64,000 nucleotides of DNA, taken from the NCBI RefSeq assembly GCF_026625725.1, contig NZ_CP113060.1, forward strand, positions 4,346,001 to 4,410,000. The letters are read 5' to 3'. The notes under the pieces are model-generated. The model was not told the origin of the DNA and did not search any database. It worked only from the letters and a program-made list of their open reading frames with translations. This stretch comes from Pseudomonas sp. SL4(2022) (GTDB lineage: Bacteria > Pseudomonadota > Gammaproteobacteria > Pseudomonadales > Pseudomonadaceae). A program made the translations under genes and the position numbers. Below are positions 50,105 through 60,208 of this stretch, piece by piece. Position 1 is the stretch's first letter. Every line of letters begins with the position of its first letter.

Positions 50105-50899
50105 ATGGGTTTTCTAAGCGGCAAGCGCGTACTGATCGTTGGCGTCGCCAGCAAACTGTCCATCGCCTCCGGCATCGCGGCAGCCATGCACCGTGAAGGC
50201 GCCGAACTGGCCTTCACCTATCAGAACGAAAAGCTCAAGGGCCGCGTCGAAGAGTTCGCCGCTGGCTGGGGCTCGAACGCAGATCTGTGCTTCCCTTGCG
50301 ATGTAGCCAACGATGAGGAAATCGCCTCGGTATTCGAAGCCCTGAGCAAGAAATGGGACGGCCTGGATTGTATCGTTCACTCCGTGGGCTTCGCCCCAGG
50401 CGATCAGTTGGATGGCGACTTTACCAACGTCACTACCCGTGAAGGCTTCCGCATCGCCCACGACATCAGCGCCTACAGCTTCGTCGCCCTGGCCAAAGCT
50501 GGCCGCGAGATGATGAAAGGCCGCAATGGCAGCCTGCTGACCCTGTCCTACCTGGGCGCCGAGCGCACCATGCCCAACTACAACGTCATGGGGATGGCCA
50601 AAGCCAGCCTGGAAGCCGGTGTACGCTACTTGGCCGGCAGCCTCGGTCCAGAAGGCACTCGCGTCAATGCCATCTCCGCGGGCCCGATCCGTACCCTGGC
50701 GGCTTCCGGGATCAAGAGCTTCCGCAAGATGCTCGCTGCCAATGAAAAGCAGACCCCACTGCGGCGCAACGTGACCATCGAAGAAGTCGGTAACGCCGGT
50801 GCCTTCCTCTGCTCTGACCTGGCCTCGGGCGTCAGCGGCGAGATCATGTACGTCGACGGCGGTTTCAACACCACCGCCATGGGCGCCATGGAAGAGTAA
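50105..50899 (+). CDS. fabI: FabI, enoyl-ACP reductase (NADH)
   Basis: 264 residues. The dinucleotide motif is [13 protein letters not shown], and the active site YNVMGMAKA gives Tyr159 and Lys166 (Tyr149 is the second conserved Tyr). It reduces trans-2-enoyl-ACP, the last step of each elongation cycle, and is the triclosan target in many bacteria. It is preceded by GAGGAA and followed by a strong bidirectional terminator. Confidence 0.97.
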   Translation: MGFLSGKRVLIVGVASKLSIASGIAAAMHREGAELAFTYQNEKLKGRVEEFAAGWGSNADLCFPCDVANDEEIASVFEALSKKWDGLDCIVHSVGFAPGDQLDGDFTNVTTREGFRIAHDISAYSFVALAKAGREMMKGRNGSLLTLSYLGAERTMPNYNVMGMAKASLEAGVRYLAGSLGPEGTRVNAISAGPIRTLAASGIKSFRKMLAANEKQTPLRRNVTIEEVGNAGAFLCSDLASGVSGEIMYVDGGFNTTAMGAMEE

Positions 50900-50968
50900 G
50901 TGTGGCTGTGCAGGGAGACCAGCTCTTCCTGCGCCATCAGCACCGTTGCTGCCACGGATGGCAAGCAT

Positions 50969-51000
50969 AAAAAAGGCCGCTTGAGTAAGCGGCCTTTTTA
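50969..51000 (+). terminator. Bidirectional terminator between fabI and ppiD
   Basis: Hairpin AAGGCCGCTT/AAGCGGCCTT flanked by A6 on one side and T5 on the other, so it can stop both convergent transcripts. Confidence 0.92.
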
Positions 51001-51016
51001 CATTCAGCAGACTCGA

Positions 51017-52894
51017 TCAGAAGCGCTCGATATCCGCTGTTTCTTCCAGCTGCTTGCGGAACGCAGCAAAGTCCTGCTGACCGACGCGTGAGGCGAGGAA
51101 GCGGCTGTACATGGCCTTATCCTCATCCGACAGCGCTTGCTCCGGCTGGCTCACACCATTCAGACGGATGATCATGAAATCGCCGTTGCTCAGGCTGATA
51201 CCGGCGAAAGTTGGCTTGTCAGCAGCCTCAGGCTTGGGCATGCGGAACAACGCCTGCAGCACTGCCGGCTCAACGCCTTCCTGGCTACGCGTCGCGGCTT
51301 CGACCACGTTCCAGCCCTGCTTGGCATCGGCCTGAGTAACCGGCGTCTGACCTGCGCGCAGAGCAGTCAGCTGCTCTTCACCCCTGGCTTTAACGGCTTC
51401 GCTTGCACGAACCTTGGTCAGCTGAGCACGGATACTATCGGCAACCTGCTCAAGCGGCAGTTGCTCAGGTTTGTTGTGCTCTTTAACGCGCACCACCACC
51501 ACGGTGTACGGATCAAGCTCGATCACACTGCTGTTGCTACCGTCTTCCAGCACTTCATCACTGAACGCTGCCTGCACGACCTGGCGGTTAGCAGACACAC
51601 CCTCAGCGCCGCCTTGACGGCCAAACGGTTCAGTGGTCTTAACCTGCAGACCAAGTTCCTGCGCCGGTTGACTTAGATCCGAGGCTTCAAATGCAGCGTC
51701 TTCAAGCTGTTTGGAAACCTCAACAAAACGCTGTTCAACCTGACGCGCCTTGAGATCTCGCTGCAGTTTATCTTCCAGACTGGCGAAGCTCGGCAATTCC
51801 GGCGCCTGGACGCCCAGGAGCTTAATCAGGTGCCAGCCGAACTCGCTGCGCACGGGTGCCGACACAGCATTCTCGCTAAGCGCATAGAGTGCTTCTTCGA
51901 AGGCCGGGTCATATACACCAGGACCGGCAAAGCCCAGATCACCACCGTCAACAGCTGAACCCGAGTCATCAGAAAACTCTTTGGCCAGCGCGGCGAAATC
52001 TTCCCCCTGTTCCAAGCGCTTCTGCACCTCGACCAGCTTAGCTTTGGCCTGATCGTCATTCAGCGTGTCGCTCACTTCAACCAGAATGTGAGCCGCACGA
52101 CGCTGTTCGGCAAGGTTGGCAATTTCACTCTGATAAGCACTTTGCAAGGCTTCGTCAGTGACTTCTACCTGATCGAAGAAGGCATCTTTCTTCAGCTCGA
52201 CATAGTCCAGCACAACCTGCTCAGGACTCATGAACTCTGCAGCTTGAGCATCGTAGTAAGCCTTGATGTCATCATCGCTAAGTGTCACCGCAGCCAGGTC
52301 TGCTTTCAGGGTCAGCGTGGCAAAGTCACGGGTCTGTTTCTCTAATGCCGCAAACGCTTGCACCTGAGCATCAGTGACGAAACTACTGTTGGCCAGACCT
52401 GCACGCAATTGGCCAATGAGCATTTCCTGCTCAAGCATCTGGCGGAATTGCAGGCGGCTGTAGCCCAGCTGACGAATCACCTGATCAAAGCGCTCCGCAT
52501 TGAACTGGCCATCCACAAGAAACTCTGGCGTCTGCAGAACTACCTGGTCCAACGCCTGCTGCGAAAAGGCGAACTTGGCATCTTTGGCGCTCTCGAGCAG
52601 CAGTGTGCGCTCAACCAGGCCATTGAGGGCGGCCTCACGCAGCAGCTTCTCGTCCAGCAGGGAGGCGTCGAAATCGCGCCCCAACTGTTGCAGCAGCTGA
52701 CGACGCTGCATCTCGACAGCCTGACTAAGCTCAACTGAGGTGATCTTTTCGCCATTCACCTCAGCGGCATTCTGACTGTTACTGGTGCTGGTAAAAATGG
52801 CATCGACACCGGTCAGAGCCATGAGCGCGACGATGATGGCGATAATGGTTTTGGCAATCCAACCTTGTGAATTGTCCCTGATGTTCTGCAGCAT
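51017..52894 (-). CDS. ppiD: PpiD, membrane-anchored periplasmic chaperone/peptidyl-prolyl isomerase
   Basis: 625 residues starting at MLQNIRDNSQGWIAKTIIAI (GGGGGA upstream), close to E. coli PpiD (623). One N-terminal membrane helix anchors it; a SurA-like N-domain, a parvulin domain (about 260-360, with LAKEFSDDSGSAVDGGDLGF) and a C-terminal chaperone domain follow. It works at the Sec translocon on emerging periplasmic proteins. hupB lies upstream on the same strand beyond a terminator. Confidence 0.94.
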   Translation of the reverse strand: MLQNIRDNSQGWIAKTIIAIIVALMALTGVDAIFTSTSNSQNAAEVNGEKITSVELSQAVEMQRRQLLQQLGRDFDASLLDEKLLREAALNGLVERTLLLESAKDAKFAFSQQALDQVVLQTPEFLVDGQFNAERFDQVIRQLGYSRLQFRQMLEQEMLIGQLRAGLANSSFVTDAQVQAFAALEKQTRDFATLTLKADLAAVTLSDDDIKAYYDAQAAEFMSPEQVVLDYVELKKDAFFDQVEVTDEALQSAYQSEIANLAEQRRAAHILVEVSDTLNDDQAKAKLVEVQKRLEQGEDFAALAKEFSDDSGSAVDGGDLGFAGPGVYDPAFEEALYALSENAVSAPVRSEFGWHLIKLLGVQAPELPSFASLEDKLQRDLKARQVEQRFVEVSKQLEDAAFEASDLSQPAQELGLQVKTTEPFGRQGGAEGVSANRQVVQAAFSDEVLEDGSNSSVIELDPYTVVVVRVKEHNKPEQLPLEQVADSIRAQLTKVRASEAVKARGEEQLTALRAGQTPVTQADAKQGWNVVEAATRSQEGVEPAVLQALFRMPKPEAADKPTFAGISLSNGDFMIIRLNGVSQPEQALSDEDKAMYSRFLASRVGQQDFAAFRKQLEETADIERF

Positions 52895-52950
52895 GCATCC
52901 CCCAGAACGGCTGTACAAAAAAGCAGCCGCGCAGTGTGGGTAAATTCCGG

Positions 52951-52981
52951 ATAGAAGAAAGGCGCATCAGGGATGCGCCTT
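52951..52981 (-). terminator. Terminator between hupB and ppiD
   Basis: Stem AAGGCGCATC/GATGCGCCTT with a 3-base loop, followed on the minus strand by TCTTCT. It lies 131 bases after the hupB stop and 57 bases before the ppiD start. Confidence 0.75.
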
Positions 52982-53111
52982 CTCGTAACTGGCAAAGCGG
53001 AGCGAACGCAAGCAACTGATTCGTCGTATTCAGTCAAATGTGATTGGCTGAACATCCCGCCTGCCTCAGATTAGCCATTCAGCCAACCTGCTAGGCAAAA
53101 CAGAAGGAGGC

Positions 53112-53384
53112 TTAGTTAACAGCGTCTTTCAGAGCTTTGCCGGCTTTAAAGCCTGGAATCTTGGCAGCAGCGATGCTGATCGGGTTACCAGTCTGTGGGT
53201 TACGGCCAGTACGAGCAGCACGCTCTTTGACTGCGAAAGTACCGAAGCCTACCAGTACGACAGAATCACCAGCCTTCAGAGCGCCAGTAACGGATTCAAT
53301 AACTGCGTCCAGCGCACGGCCGGCAACAGCTTTCGGGATATCAGCAGATGCGGCGATGGCATCAATCAGTTCCGACTTGTTCAC
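53112..53384 (-). CDS. hupB: HU-beta, nucleoid-associated DNA-binding protein
   Basis: 90 residues of the HU/IHF family, with the beta-arm segment [34 protein letters not shown] (read in parts) and Pro in the arm tip that intercalates DNA. It compacts and bends DNA. A near-consensus promoter lies about 100 bases upstream, in the gap after lon, so it is transcribed on its own despite the lon gene upstream. Confidence 0.98.
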   Translation of the reverse strand: MNKSELIDAIAASADIPKAVAGRALDAVIESVTGALKAGDSVVLVGFGTFAVKERAARTGRNPQTGNPISIAAAKIPGFKAGKALKDAVN

Positions 53385-53478
53385 TCTTAAGTCCCCTTAA
53401 TTTCTGTTGAGTTTATTTCTTGCTTTTAAATGTAAGCGAAGCTGATGCTGAAGAGCCTGCTGACACGATATGAGCCGC

Positions 53479-53508
53479 TTTATAACAAGGGCTCTAAAAA
53501 TGTGTCAA
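53479..53508 (-). promoter_or_regulatory. Strong sigma-70 promoter of hupB
   Basis: On the minus strand -35 TTGACA (53508-53503) and -10 TATAAA (53484-53479) are separated by 18 bases. Transcription would begin near 53472 and leave an untranslated leader of about 88 bases. Confidence 0.82.
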
Positions 53509-53521
53509 GGAAGCTCTCCTG

Positions 53522-55915
53522 CTAATGCGTGCTGATTCGCTCCATGGAATCAGTCTCGCGCTTTTCATCCTTTGCAACTATGGGAGCCGCATCAGGCAAG
53601 GGCTCCGGAGCGTATTGCAGCGCAATTTGCAGGACCTCGTCAATCCATTTAACCGGTTTAATCTGTAGGTCCTGCTTAATATTGTCCGGAATCTCCTTCA
53701 GGTCGCGCACATTCTCTTCTGGAATGATCACGGTCTTGATTCCGCCACGGTGTGCGGCCAGCAGTTTTTCTTTCAGACCACCGATAGCCAAAACCTGGCC
53801 GCGCAAGGTTATTTCACCGGTCATGGCGACATCCGCGCGCACAGGAATCTGCGTCAGTGCCGAAACCAGCGCTGTGCACATACCAATACCGGCGCTGGGC
53901 CCATCTTTAGGCGTAGCACCTTCTGGCATGTGGATGTGGATATCCTGCTTCTCATAGAAGTCCACAGGCACACCTAGACTCTTGGCCCGACTGCGCACAA
54001 CAGTCTGCGCTGCGGTGATCGACTCCAGCATCACATCGCCCAATGAGCCGGTTTTGATCAGCTGACCTTTACCAGGCACAACTACGGCCTCGATTGTCAG
54101 TAACTCACCACCGACCTGGGTCCAGGCCAAGCCCGTCACCTGCCCAATCTGGTCCTGTTGCTCGGCCAGGCCATAGCGGTGCTTACGCACACCCAGAAAG
54201 TGTTCAAGTGAATCCGCAGTGACAGTCACCTGGAAGCGCTTCTCGGCCGCGTGCTCCTTGACCGCTTTGCGGCATACCTTGGCAATCTGCCGTTCAAGAC
54301 CACGCACCCCGGCTTCGCGGGTGTAGTAACGAATGATGTCGCGAATCGCCAACTCTTCAAAAACCAGTTCGGCCTTCTTCAAACCATTGGCCTGAACCTG
54401 TTTGGGCACCAGGTATTTGATGGCGATGTTGATCTTTTCAGCTTCGGTATAGCCCGGAAGACGAATCACTTCCATACGGTCCAGCAACGGACCCGGAATG
54501 TTCATCGAGTTCGCGGTACACAGAAACATCACATCGGACAGGTCGTAGTCGACCTCTAGATAATGGTCATTGAAATTGTGGTTTTGCTCCGGATCCAGCA
54601 CCTCAAGCAGCGCTGAAGCTGGATCACCGCGCATGTCCTGCCCCATCTTGTCGATCTCATCGAGCAGGAACAGAGGGTTACGCACGCCGACCTTGGTCAT
54701 CTTCTGAATCAGACGACCCGGCATGGAGCCAATGTAGGTGCGTCGGTGACCGCGAATCTCAGCCTCATCACGCACACCACCAAGGGCCATACGCACGAAT
54801 TTGCGGTTAGTGGCGCTGGCAATCGACTCGGCCAGTGAGGTTTTACCCACACCAGGCGGCCCAACCAGGCAAAGCACAGGTCCTTTGAGTTTCTTCACCC
54901 GTTTCTGCACAGCAAGGTATTCAAGGATGCGTTCTTTGACTTCCTCCAGACCATAGTGATCTGCATCCAGAATACTTTCCGCCCTTGCTAGATCGAGACG
55001 CACTTTGCTCTGCGCCTTCCACGGCACATTAACCAACCAATCGATGTAAGAGCGCACCACCGTGGCTTCAGCCGACATCGGCGACATCTGCTTAAGCTTG
55101 TTCAACTCGGCACTGGCCTTGGTATGGGCCTCAGTCGTCAGGCCGGCGTTCTCAATGCGTTTTTTCAGTTCATCGAGCTCGTTATGGCCATCCTCGCTGT
55201 CGCCAAGCTCTTTTTGGATGGCCTTCATCTGCTCATTCAGATAGTACTCACGCTGACTGCGCTCCATCTGCTTCTTGACCCGGCCACGAATACGCTTTTC
55301 GACCTGTAACAAATCGATCTCAGCATCCAACAAGGCCAGGACATGCTCAATTCGCGCAGCCAGGTCAGTAATTTCCAGAATTTCCTGTTTCTGCTCGATT
55401 CTCAGCACCATATGCGCGGCCATGGTATCAACCAGACGACCTGGCTCATCGATACCATTCAGTGAAGCCAGCACCTCGGCGGGAACCTTCTTGCCCAGCT
55501 GTACATACTGCTCGAATTGACTCAGCAGACTGCGAGTAAAGACCTCAGATTCGCGCTCAGCAGCATCCACTTCATCGATCAGCTGTACTTCAGCCCTGCA
55601 ATAACCGCTGACCTCAATAAAGCGTTCAATCTCTCCGCGCTGCTCTCCTTCGACCAGTACCTTGACCGTACCATCCGGCAGTTTCAGTAACTGCAACACA
55701 GTGGCCACGGTGCCCACTCGATAAAGACCATCCTGATCCGGATCATCATCAGCAGGGTTCTTTTGGGCCAGCAACAGAATCTGCTTCTCGCCCGTCATTG
55801 CAGCCTCAAGGGCCTCAATAGATTTTTCACGCCCGACGAACAACGGGATGACCATATGCGGATAGACCACAACATCGCGCAACGGCAGGAGAGGCAATTC
55901 GATGGTTGTCTTCAT
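53522..55915 (-). CDS. lon: Lon, ATP-dependent serine protease
   Basis: 797 residues. N-terminal substrate domain, AAA+ module (Walker A GPPGVGKT, Walker [11 protein letters not shown]), and the protease domain with Ser674 in [10 protein letters not shown] and its Lys partner about 43 residues later in [10 protein letters not shown]. It degrades misfolded and regulatory proteins. A heat-shock-type promoter lies 60-90 bases upstream. Confidence 0.98.
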   Translation of the reverse strand: MKTTIELPLLPLRDVVVYPHMVIPLFVGREKSIEALEAAMTGEKQILLLAQKNPADDDPDQDGLYRVGTVATVLQLLKLPDGTVKVLVEGEQRGEIERFIEVSGYCRAEVQLIDEVDAAERESEVFTRSLLSQFEQYVQLGKKVPAEVLASLNGIDEPGRLVDTMAAHMVLRIEQKQEILEITDLAARIEHVLALLDAEIDLLQVEKRIRGRVKKQMERSQREYYLNEQMKAIQKELGDSEDGHNELDELKKRIENAGLTTEAHTKASAELNKLKQMSPMSAEATVVRSYIDWLVNVPWKAQSKVRLDLARAESILDADHYGLEEVKERILEYLAVQKRVKKLKGPVLCLVGPPGVGKTSLAESIASATNRKFVRMALGGVRDEAEIRGHRRTYIGSMPGRLIQKMTKVGVRNPLFLLDEIDKMGQDMRGDPASALLEVLDPEQNHNFNDHYLEVDYDLSDVMFLCTANSMNIPGPLLDRMEVIRLPGYTEAEKINIAIKYLVPKQVQANGLKKAELVFEELAIRDIIRYYTREAGVRGLERQIAKVCRKAVKEHAAEKRFQVTVTADSLEHFLGVRKHRYGLAEQQDQIGQVTGLAWTQVGGELLTIEAVVVPGKGQLIKTGSLGDVMLESITAAQTVVRSRAKSLGVPVDFYEKQDIHIHMPEGATPKDGPSAGIGMCTALVSALTQIPVRADVAMTGEITLRGQVLAIGGLKEKLLAAHRGGIKTVIIPEENVRDLKEIPDNIKQDLQIKPVKWIDEVLQIALQYAPEPLPDAAPIVAKDEKRETDSMERISTH

Positions 55916-55973
55916 GATTTCGGCTCTACGGCGGCCTTACGGCCGTAAACAGATGGGATAACCCTTAACGCTA

Positions 55974-56002
55974 AGATGGGGGCACCCCAAACAAAAAACA
56001 AG
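55974..56002 (-). promoter_or_regulatory. Sigma-32 (RpoH) heat-shock promoter of lon
   Basis: On the minus strand -35 CTTGTTT and -10 CCCCATCT are spaced by 14 bases, against the consensus CTTGAAA-N13-15-CCCCATNT. The -10 is a full match. It ends 59 bases before the lon ATG. Confidence 0.75.
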
Positions 56003-56011
56003 CACAACAAC

Positions 56012-56041
56012 AGGAAAACAAAAGGGGCCCGCAGGCCCCTT
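56012..56041 (-). terminator. Terminator of clpX
   Basis: Stem AAGGGGCC/GGCCCCTT with a four-base loop, followed on the minus strand by TTGTTTTCC. It lies just before the lon promoter and separates the clp and lon transcripts. Confidence 0.85.
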
Positions 56042-56064
56042 GCTTTCAACATGTTACAGCGCAA

Positions 56065-57345
56065 TCAAGCGTCCGGAGCGGCCTTTGCAGGCAACTCGTT
56101 ATTCTCATAGATAAGCAAGGGCTTTGATGCACCATCGATGACACTTTCATCAATGACCACCTTACTGACATCCGATTGCGACGGAATCTCATACATGGTG
56201 TCGAGCAGAATGCCTTCCAGAATAGAACGCAAGCCGCGAGCACCTGTTTTACGCTCCAGGGCCTTGCGAGCAACGGACTTCAGTGCATCTGGACGGAACT
56301 CCAGCTCAACACCTTCCATCTCGAACAGTTTACCGTACTGCTTAGTCAGTGCATTCTTCGGCTCAGTCAGGATCTGCACCAGCGCGGCTTCATCCAACTC
56401 ATCCAACGTGGCAATAACCGGCAAGCGGCCCACGAACTCAGGAATCAGACCAAACTTGACCAGGTCATCTGGCTCAACGGCACGCAGCGACTCGCCGACT
56501 TTCTTGCCCTCTTCCTTGCTACGAACCTCGGCACTGAAACCGATCCCACCTTTGGTCGAACGCCCCTGGATGACTTTCTCCAAGCCTGCAAAAGCGCCAC
56601 CACAGATGAACAGAATATTACGCGTATCGACCTGCAGGAATTCCTGCTGAGGATGCTTGCGCCCACCCTGCGGCGGCACCGAAGCAACAGTACCTTCAAT
56701 CAGCTTCAGCAGAGCCTGCTGCACGCCCTCCCCCGACACGTCGCGGGTTATCGACGGGTTATCTGACTTACGTGAAATCTTATCGATTTCGTCGATATAG
56801 ACGATGCCCATCTGGGCTTTTTCCACATCGTAATCACACTTCTGCAGCAGTTTTTGAATGATGTTCTCAACGTCCTCACCCACATAACCGGCTTCGGTCA
56901 GGGTGGTCGCGTCAGCGATGGTAAACGGCACATTAAGCAGGCGCGCCAGCGTTTCAGCCAGCAAGGTCTTACCCGAGCCTGTTGGACCGATCAGCAAAAT
57001 ATTACTCTTGCCGAGTTCGACGTCATCTTTCTTGTCACGCTGATTCAGACGCTTGTAGTGGTTGTACACTGCTACCGCCAGTACCTTCTTCGCACGCTCC
57101 TGACCGATCACATACTGATCGAGAATCGTGCTGATTTCCTTGGGGGCAGGCAATTTATGTGCGCTGCTCTCGGCCTGGGCTTCTTGCACCTCCTCACGGA
57201 TGATGTCGTTACACAGGTCAACGCACTCGTCGCAGATAAAGACCGAGGGGCCGGCAATTAATTTGCGTACTTCATGCTGGCTTTTGCCGCAGAAGGAGCA
57301 ATAAAGCAACTTGCCGTTGTCCTCGCCGTTGCGGGTGTCAGTCAT
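56065..57345 (-). CDS. clpX: ClpX, AAA+ unfoldase of the ClpXP protease
   Basis: 426 residues starting at [11 protein letters not shown]. The N-terminal zinc domain has two CX2C pairs (CSFC and CDEC), then Walker A GPTGSGKT, pore loop GYVG, Walker B YIDEIDK and the IGF loop (GGIGFSAEV) that docks on ClpP. It recognises tagged substrates and feeds them to ClpP. It lies 103 bases after clpP, with a candidate own promoter between. Confidence 0.98.
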   Translation of the reverse strand: MTDTRNGEDNGKLLYCSFCGKSQHEVRKLIAGPSVFICDECVDLCNDIIREEVQEAQAESSAHKLPAPKEISTILDQYVIGQERAKKVLAVAVYNHYKRLNQRDKKDDVELGKSNILLIGPTGSGKTLLAETLARLLNVPFTIADATTLTEAGYVGEDVENIIQKLLQKCDYDVEKAQMGIVYIDEIDKISRKSDNPSITRDVSGEGVQQALLKLIEGTVASVPPQGGRKHPQQEFLQVDTRNILFICGGAFAGLEKVIQGRSTKGGIGFSAEVRSKEEGKKVGESLRAVEPDDLVKFGLIPEFVGRLPVIATLDELDEAALVQILTEPKNALTKQYGKLFEMEGVELEFRPDALKSVARKALERKTGARGLRSILEGILLDTMYEIPSQSDVSKVVIDESVIDGASKPLLIYENNELPAKAAPDA

Positions 57346-57379
57346 TCGTTCGATCCAAATCCGATATGCTTGCAACACA

Positions 57380-57408
57380 AGATGAAGGCTTAAGCGGGCT
57401 TTTTCAAG
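57380..57408 (-). promoter_or_regulatory. Candidate heat-shock promoter of clpX
   Basis: Minus strand -35 CTTGAAA (perfect sigma-32 match) and -10 CTTCATCT (two mismatches to CCCCATNT), spacing 14. The -35 overlaps a small hairpin (GGGCTT/AAGCCC at 57396-57411), which might attenuate readthrough from clpP. Confidence 0.5.
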
Positions 57409-57448
57409 CCCACTGGAGCCGGACATGCCGACCTTTTAGCTGCTTATA

Positions 57449-58084
57449 TTAAGCGGGGCGTTTTTCAAGCACTTCATCGATCAAACCGTACTCACGAGCG
57501 GCTTGTGCGCTCATGAAGTTATCACGATTGGTGTCGCGTTCAATTTCTGCCAGGGTGCGTCCGCTGTGCTTGGCCATCAATGTGTTGAGACGCTCGCGGA
57601 TAAAGAGAATTTCCTTGGCGTGGATTTCAATGTCCGACGCCTGACCCTGGAAACCGCCCAACGGCTGATGAATCATCACACGTGAGTTCGGCAGACAGTA
57701 ACGCTTACCCTCAGCACCTGCGGTCAGCAGGAATGCACCCATACTGCATGCCTGCCCAATACAGGTCGTGGACACATTCGGCTTAATGAACTGCATGGTG
57801 TCATAGATCGACATACCTGCCGTTACCGAACCACCTGGAGAGTTAATGTAAAGGTGGATGTCCTTGTCTGGATTCTCCGCCTCAAGGAACAGCAATTGCG
57901 CACAGATCAGGTTGGCCATGTAGTCCTCTACAGGACCGACAAGAAAGATAACTCGCTCCTTGAGCAGGCGCGAATAAATGTCGTAGGCGCGTTCACCACG
58001 AGCCGACTGCTCAACAACCATAGGTACCAGGCCACCAGCGGCTTGGATATCGGGCATTTGCTGCATAAAAGGATTGCGGGACAT
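57449..58084 (-). CDS. clpP: ClpP, proteolytic subunit of Clp proteases
   Basis: 211 residues. Catalytic triad Ser114 (QACSMGAF), His139 (VMIHQPLGG) and Asp188 (ERDTNRDNF). It forms the tetradecameric barrel that works with ClpX or ClpA. The tig gene lies 90 bases upstream on the same strand, with a hairpin between them. Confidence 0.98.
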   Translation of the reverse strand: MSRNPFMQQMPDIQAAGGLVPMVVEQSARGERAYDIYSRLLKERVIFLVGPVEDYMANLICAQLLFLEAENPDKDIHLYINSPGGSVTAGMSIYDTMQFIKPNVSTTCIGQACSMGAFLLTAGAEGKRYCLPNSRVMIHQPLGGFQGQASDIEIHAKEILFIRERLNTLMAKHSGRTLAEIERDTNRDNFMSAQAAREYGLIDEVLEKRPA

Positions 58085-58122
58085 GCTGCACTCGCTCCCT
58101 AAATAGTCATGTCACAAATACG

Positions 58123-58150
58123 CATAAGCCAGCGCGGAGGCTGGCTTATG
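58123..58150 (-). other. Hairpin between tig and clpP
   Basis: Eleven-base stem CATAAGCCAGC/GCTGGCTTATG with a six-base loop, followed on the minus strand by CGTATTTGTG. The weak T content suggests partial termination or an mRNA processing or stability structure between tig and clpP. Confidence 0.6.
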
Positions 58151-58174
58151 GCGTGTTCGAACGAGGTAAAGAAA

Positions 58175-59485
58175 TCAGGCGGCTTGTGGTGCTTCTACCG
58201 GCTTGACAGCTTCTTCGTACGAGACCGCTTTGTCGGTCACGTTGGCCTTCTGCAAAACAGTATCTACAACTTGCTCTTCCAGTACAACAGAACGCACTTC
58301 GTTCATTTGTTGGTCATTTTTGTAGTACCAGGCAACAACCTGCTCAGGCTCCTGATATGCAGAAGCCATTTCCTGAATCATTTCGCGAACGCGAGCATCA
58401 TCCGGCTTCAGTTCGCACTGCTTGACCACTTCAGCCACAACCAGACCCAGCACAACGCGGCGTTTGGCTTGCTCTTCGAACAGCTCAGCGGGTAGCTGCT
58501 CAGGCTTGAGGTTGCCACCGAACTGCTGAACAGCCTGCACGCGCAGACGGTTCACTTCATTGCTGATCAATGCTTTCGGCACTTCGATCGGATTTGCAGC
58601 CAAGAGACCATCCATCACCTGGTTTTTAACCTTAGATTTGATGGCCTGGCGCAGCTCGCGCTCCATGTTCTTGCGCACTTCAGCGCGGAAGCCTTCCAGG
58701 CCGCCTTCTTTTACGCCGAACAAGGCGAAGAAGTCGTCATTCAGCTCAGGCAGCTGAGGCGCGGCGATGCCGTTAACAGTAACGGTGAACTCAGCAGTTT
58801 TGCCAGCCAGATCGAGATTCTGATAATCAGCCGGGAAAGTCGGGTTGATTACGCGCTCTTCACCGGCCTTGGCGCCAACCAGTGCATCTTCAAAGCCAGG
58901 AATCATGCGGCCGGAGCCGAGAACCAGCTGAGTGCCCTTGGCCGAGCCACCAGCGAATGCCTCGCCGTCGATTTTGCCAACGAAATCGATGTTCAGCTGA
59001 TCGCCATTCTCGGCAGCACGCTCGGCGGCTTCGAAACGGGTGTTCTGCTTTCGCAGGATTTCCAGCATGTTGTCGACGTCAGCATCAGCCACATCAGCCT
59101 GCAGACGCTCAACAGCGATGGAGTCAAAGCCAGCAACGGTGAACTCAGGGAATACTTCGAAGGTCGCAACGTACTCCAGATCCTTGCCTTTCTCGAACGA
59201 CTTCGGCTCAACAGCCGGAGCGCCAGCTGGATTGAGCTTCTGCTCAACAACAGCTTCGTAGAAAGTAGATTGGATCAGATCACCCAGGGCTTCCTGGCGC
59301 GCAGCATCTTCATAACGCTGACGAATCACGCTCATTGGCACTTTGCCAGGACGGAAACCAGGAACCTTGGCACGACGGGCAGTCTGCTGCAGACGCTTGT
59401 TGACTTCAGTCTCGATGCGCTCAACAGAGACGCCTACGGTCATACGGCGCTCGAGCGCAGAAGTACTTTCAACAGAAACTTGCAT
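58175..59485 (-). CDS. tig: Trigger factor, ribosome-associated chaperone
   Basis: 436 residues starting at [15 protein letters not shown], with GAGG before the ATG. The ribosome-binding loop is [10 protein letters not shown] (about 42-51), followed by the FKBP-like isomerase domain (about 160-245) and the C-terminal helical cradle. It binds nascent chains at the exit tunnel. The tail carries an extra Glu/Ala/Pro-rich end. Confidence 0.98.
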   Translation of the reverse strand: MQVSVESTSALERRMTVGVSVERIETEVNKRLQQTARRAKVPGFRPGKVPMSVIRQRYEDAARQEALGDLIQSTFYEAVVEQKLNPAGAPAVEPKSFEKGKDLEYVATFEVFPEFTVAGFDSIAVERLQADVADADVDNMLEILRKQNTRFEAAERAAENGDQLNIDFVGKIDGEAFAGGSAKGTQLVLGSGRMIPGFEDALVGAKAGEERVINPTFPADYQNLDLAGKTAEFTVTVNGIAAPQLPELNDDFFALFGVKEGGLEGFRAEVRKNMERELRQAIKSKVKNQVMDGLLAANPIEVPKALISNEVNRLRVQAVQQFGGNLKPEQLPAELFEEQAKRRVVLGLVVAEVVKQCELKPDDARVREMIQEMASAYQEPEQVVAWYYKNDQQMNEVRSVVLEEQVVDTVLQKANVTDKAVSYEEAVKPVEAPQAA

Positions 59486-59614
59486 GGATAATCCTCGTTG
59501 CACAGACATAAGCCGGCCGTTTACCGGCCCCGAATCAAGGGCATGCATTCTAGAGGGTCAATTTGCAGAAGTCACCCTAGATGCAGGCGGCAAACGGGAG
59601 GGAGTTCTAAAAGA

Positions 59615-59699
59615 TGGTGCGGACGGAGAGACTCGAACTCTCACGCCTTGCGGCGCTGGAACCTAAATCCAGTGTGTCTACCAATTCCACCACGTCCGC
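59615..59699 (-). tRNA. tRNA-Leu(UAG)
   Basis: 85 bases including encoded CCA. Acceptor GCGGACG/CGTCCGC, anticodon arm CTGGA-TTTAGGT-TCCAG with anticodon UAG, a long variable arm typical of Leu tRNAs, and T-loop GTTCGAGTC. Confidence 0.97.
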
Positions 59700-59711
59700 G
59701 TGGTAAAGCCT

Positions 59712-59745
59712 TATACAAAAACGCCAGGCGTTAACCTGGCGTTTT
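59712..59745 (-). terminator. Terminator-like hairpin inside the tRNA cluster
   Basis: Stem AAAACGCCAGG/CCTGGCGTTTT with a six-base loop, followed on the minus strand by a T-run and TATAAGG. It lies between tRNA-His and tRNA-Leu, only 12 bases before the Leu gene. Confidence 0.8.
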
Positions 59746-59751
59746 GGAATA

Positions 59752-59828
59752 TGGGGTGGACGATGGGGATCGAACCCACGACAACAGGAGTCACAATCCT
59801 GTGCTCTACCAACTGAGCTACGCCCACC
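59752..59828 (-). tRNA. tRNA-His(GUG)
   Basis: 77 bases counting the encoded G at position -1 and CCA. Acceptor GTGGGCG/CGTCCAC (with a wobble pair), anticodon arm CAGGA-TTGTGAC-TCCTG with anticodon GUG. The extra 5' G facing discriminator C is the histidyl-tRNA synthetase identity mark. Confidence 0.97.
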
Positions 59829-59860
59829 ATATTGCATTTGCTTGAGCCAAGACCGCCAAA

Positions 59861-59937
59861 TGGCACGCCCGGCAGGACTCGAACCTGCGACCATCCGCTT
59901 AGAAGGCGGATGCTCTATCCAGCTGAGCTACGGGCGC
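59861..59937 (-). tRNA. tRNA-Arg(UCU)
   Basis: 77 bases with encoded CCA. Acceptor GCGCCCG/CGGGCGT, anticodon arm ATCCGC-CTTCTAA-GCGGAT with anticodon UCU (reads AGA), T-arm GCAGGTTCGAGTCCTGC. It is the first gene of the tRNA cluster. Confidence 0.97.
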
Positions 59938-60046
59938 CTATCCATCTGCATATGCAGACTTAAAGCTTTCGGCTTCGGAAAAAACTTTGCAGCTTCGACC
60001 TTTGCCGTCTTACCCAGCGACTGGCTGTGCTCGACAAGCGGGGCGA

Positions 60047-60075
60047 ATGTTATAGATGCCATTTCAGGTCGTCAA
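60047..60075 (-). promoter_or_regulatory. Promoter of the tRNA cluster
   Basis: Minus strand -35 TTGACG (60075-60070) and -10 TAACAT, overlapping TATAAC (60054-60047), with 17-base spacing. An A/T-rich UP-like stretch lies upstream (60077-60095), and a GC-rich discriminator TCGCCCCGC follows the -10, as expected for stringently controlled stable-RNA promoters. The leader to tRNA-Arg is about 100 bases. Confidence 0.72.
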
Positions 60076-60208
60076 CAGAAAAAGTTAAAAAAATTCAGCC
60101 ATTTAAAGGAGTTACGCGAAAACCGTGGCACGCGCCTTTGCCCCGCAGCACGGCCATGCGAGAATGCGCGTTCTTTTTCCATCCTTTCTTTATGGTTAAC
60201 CAAGCGCA

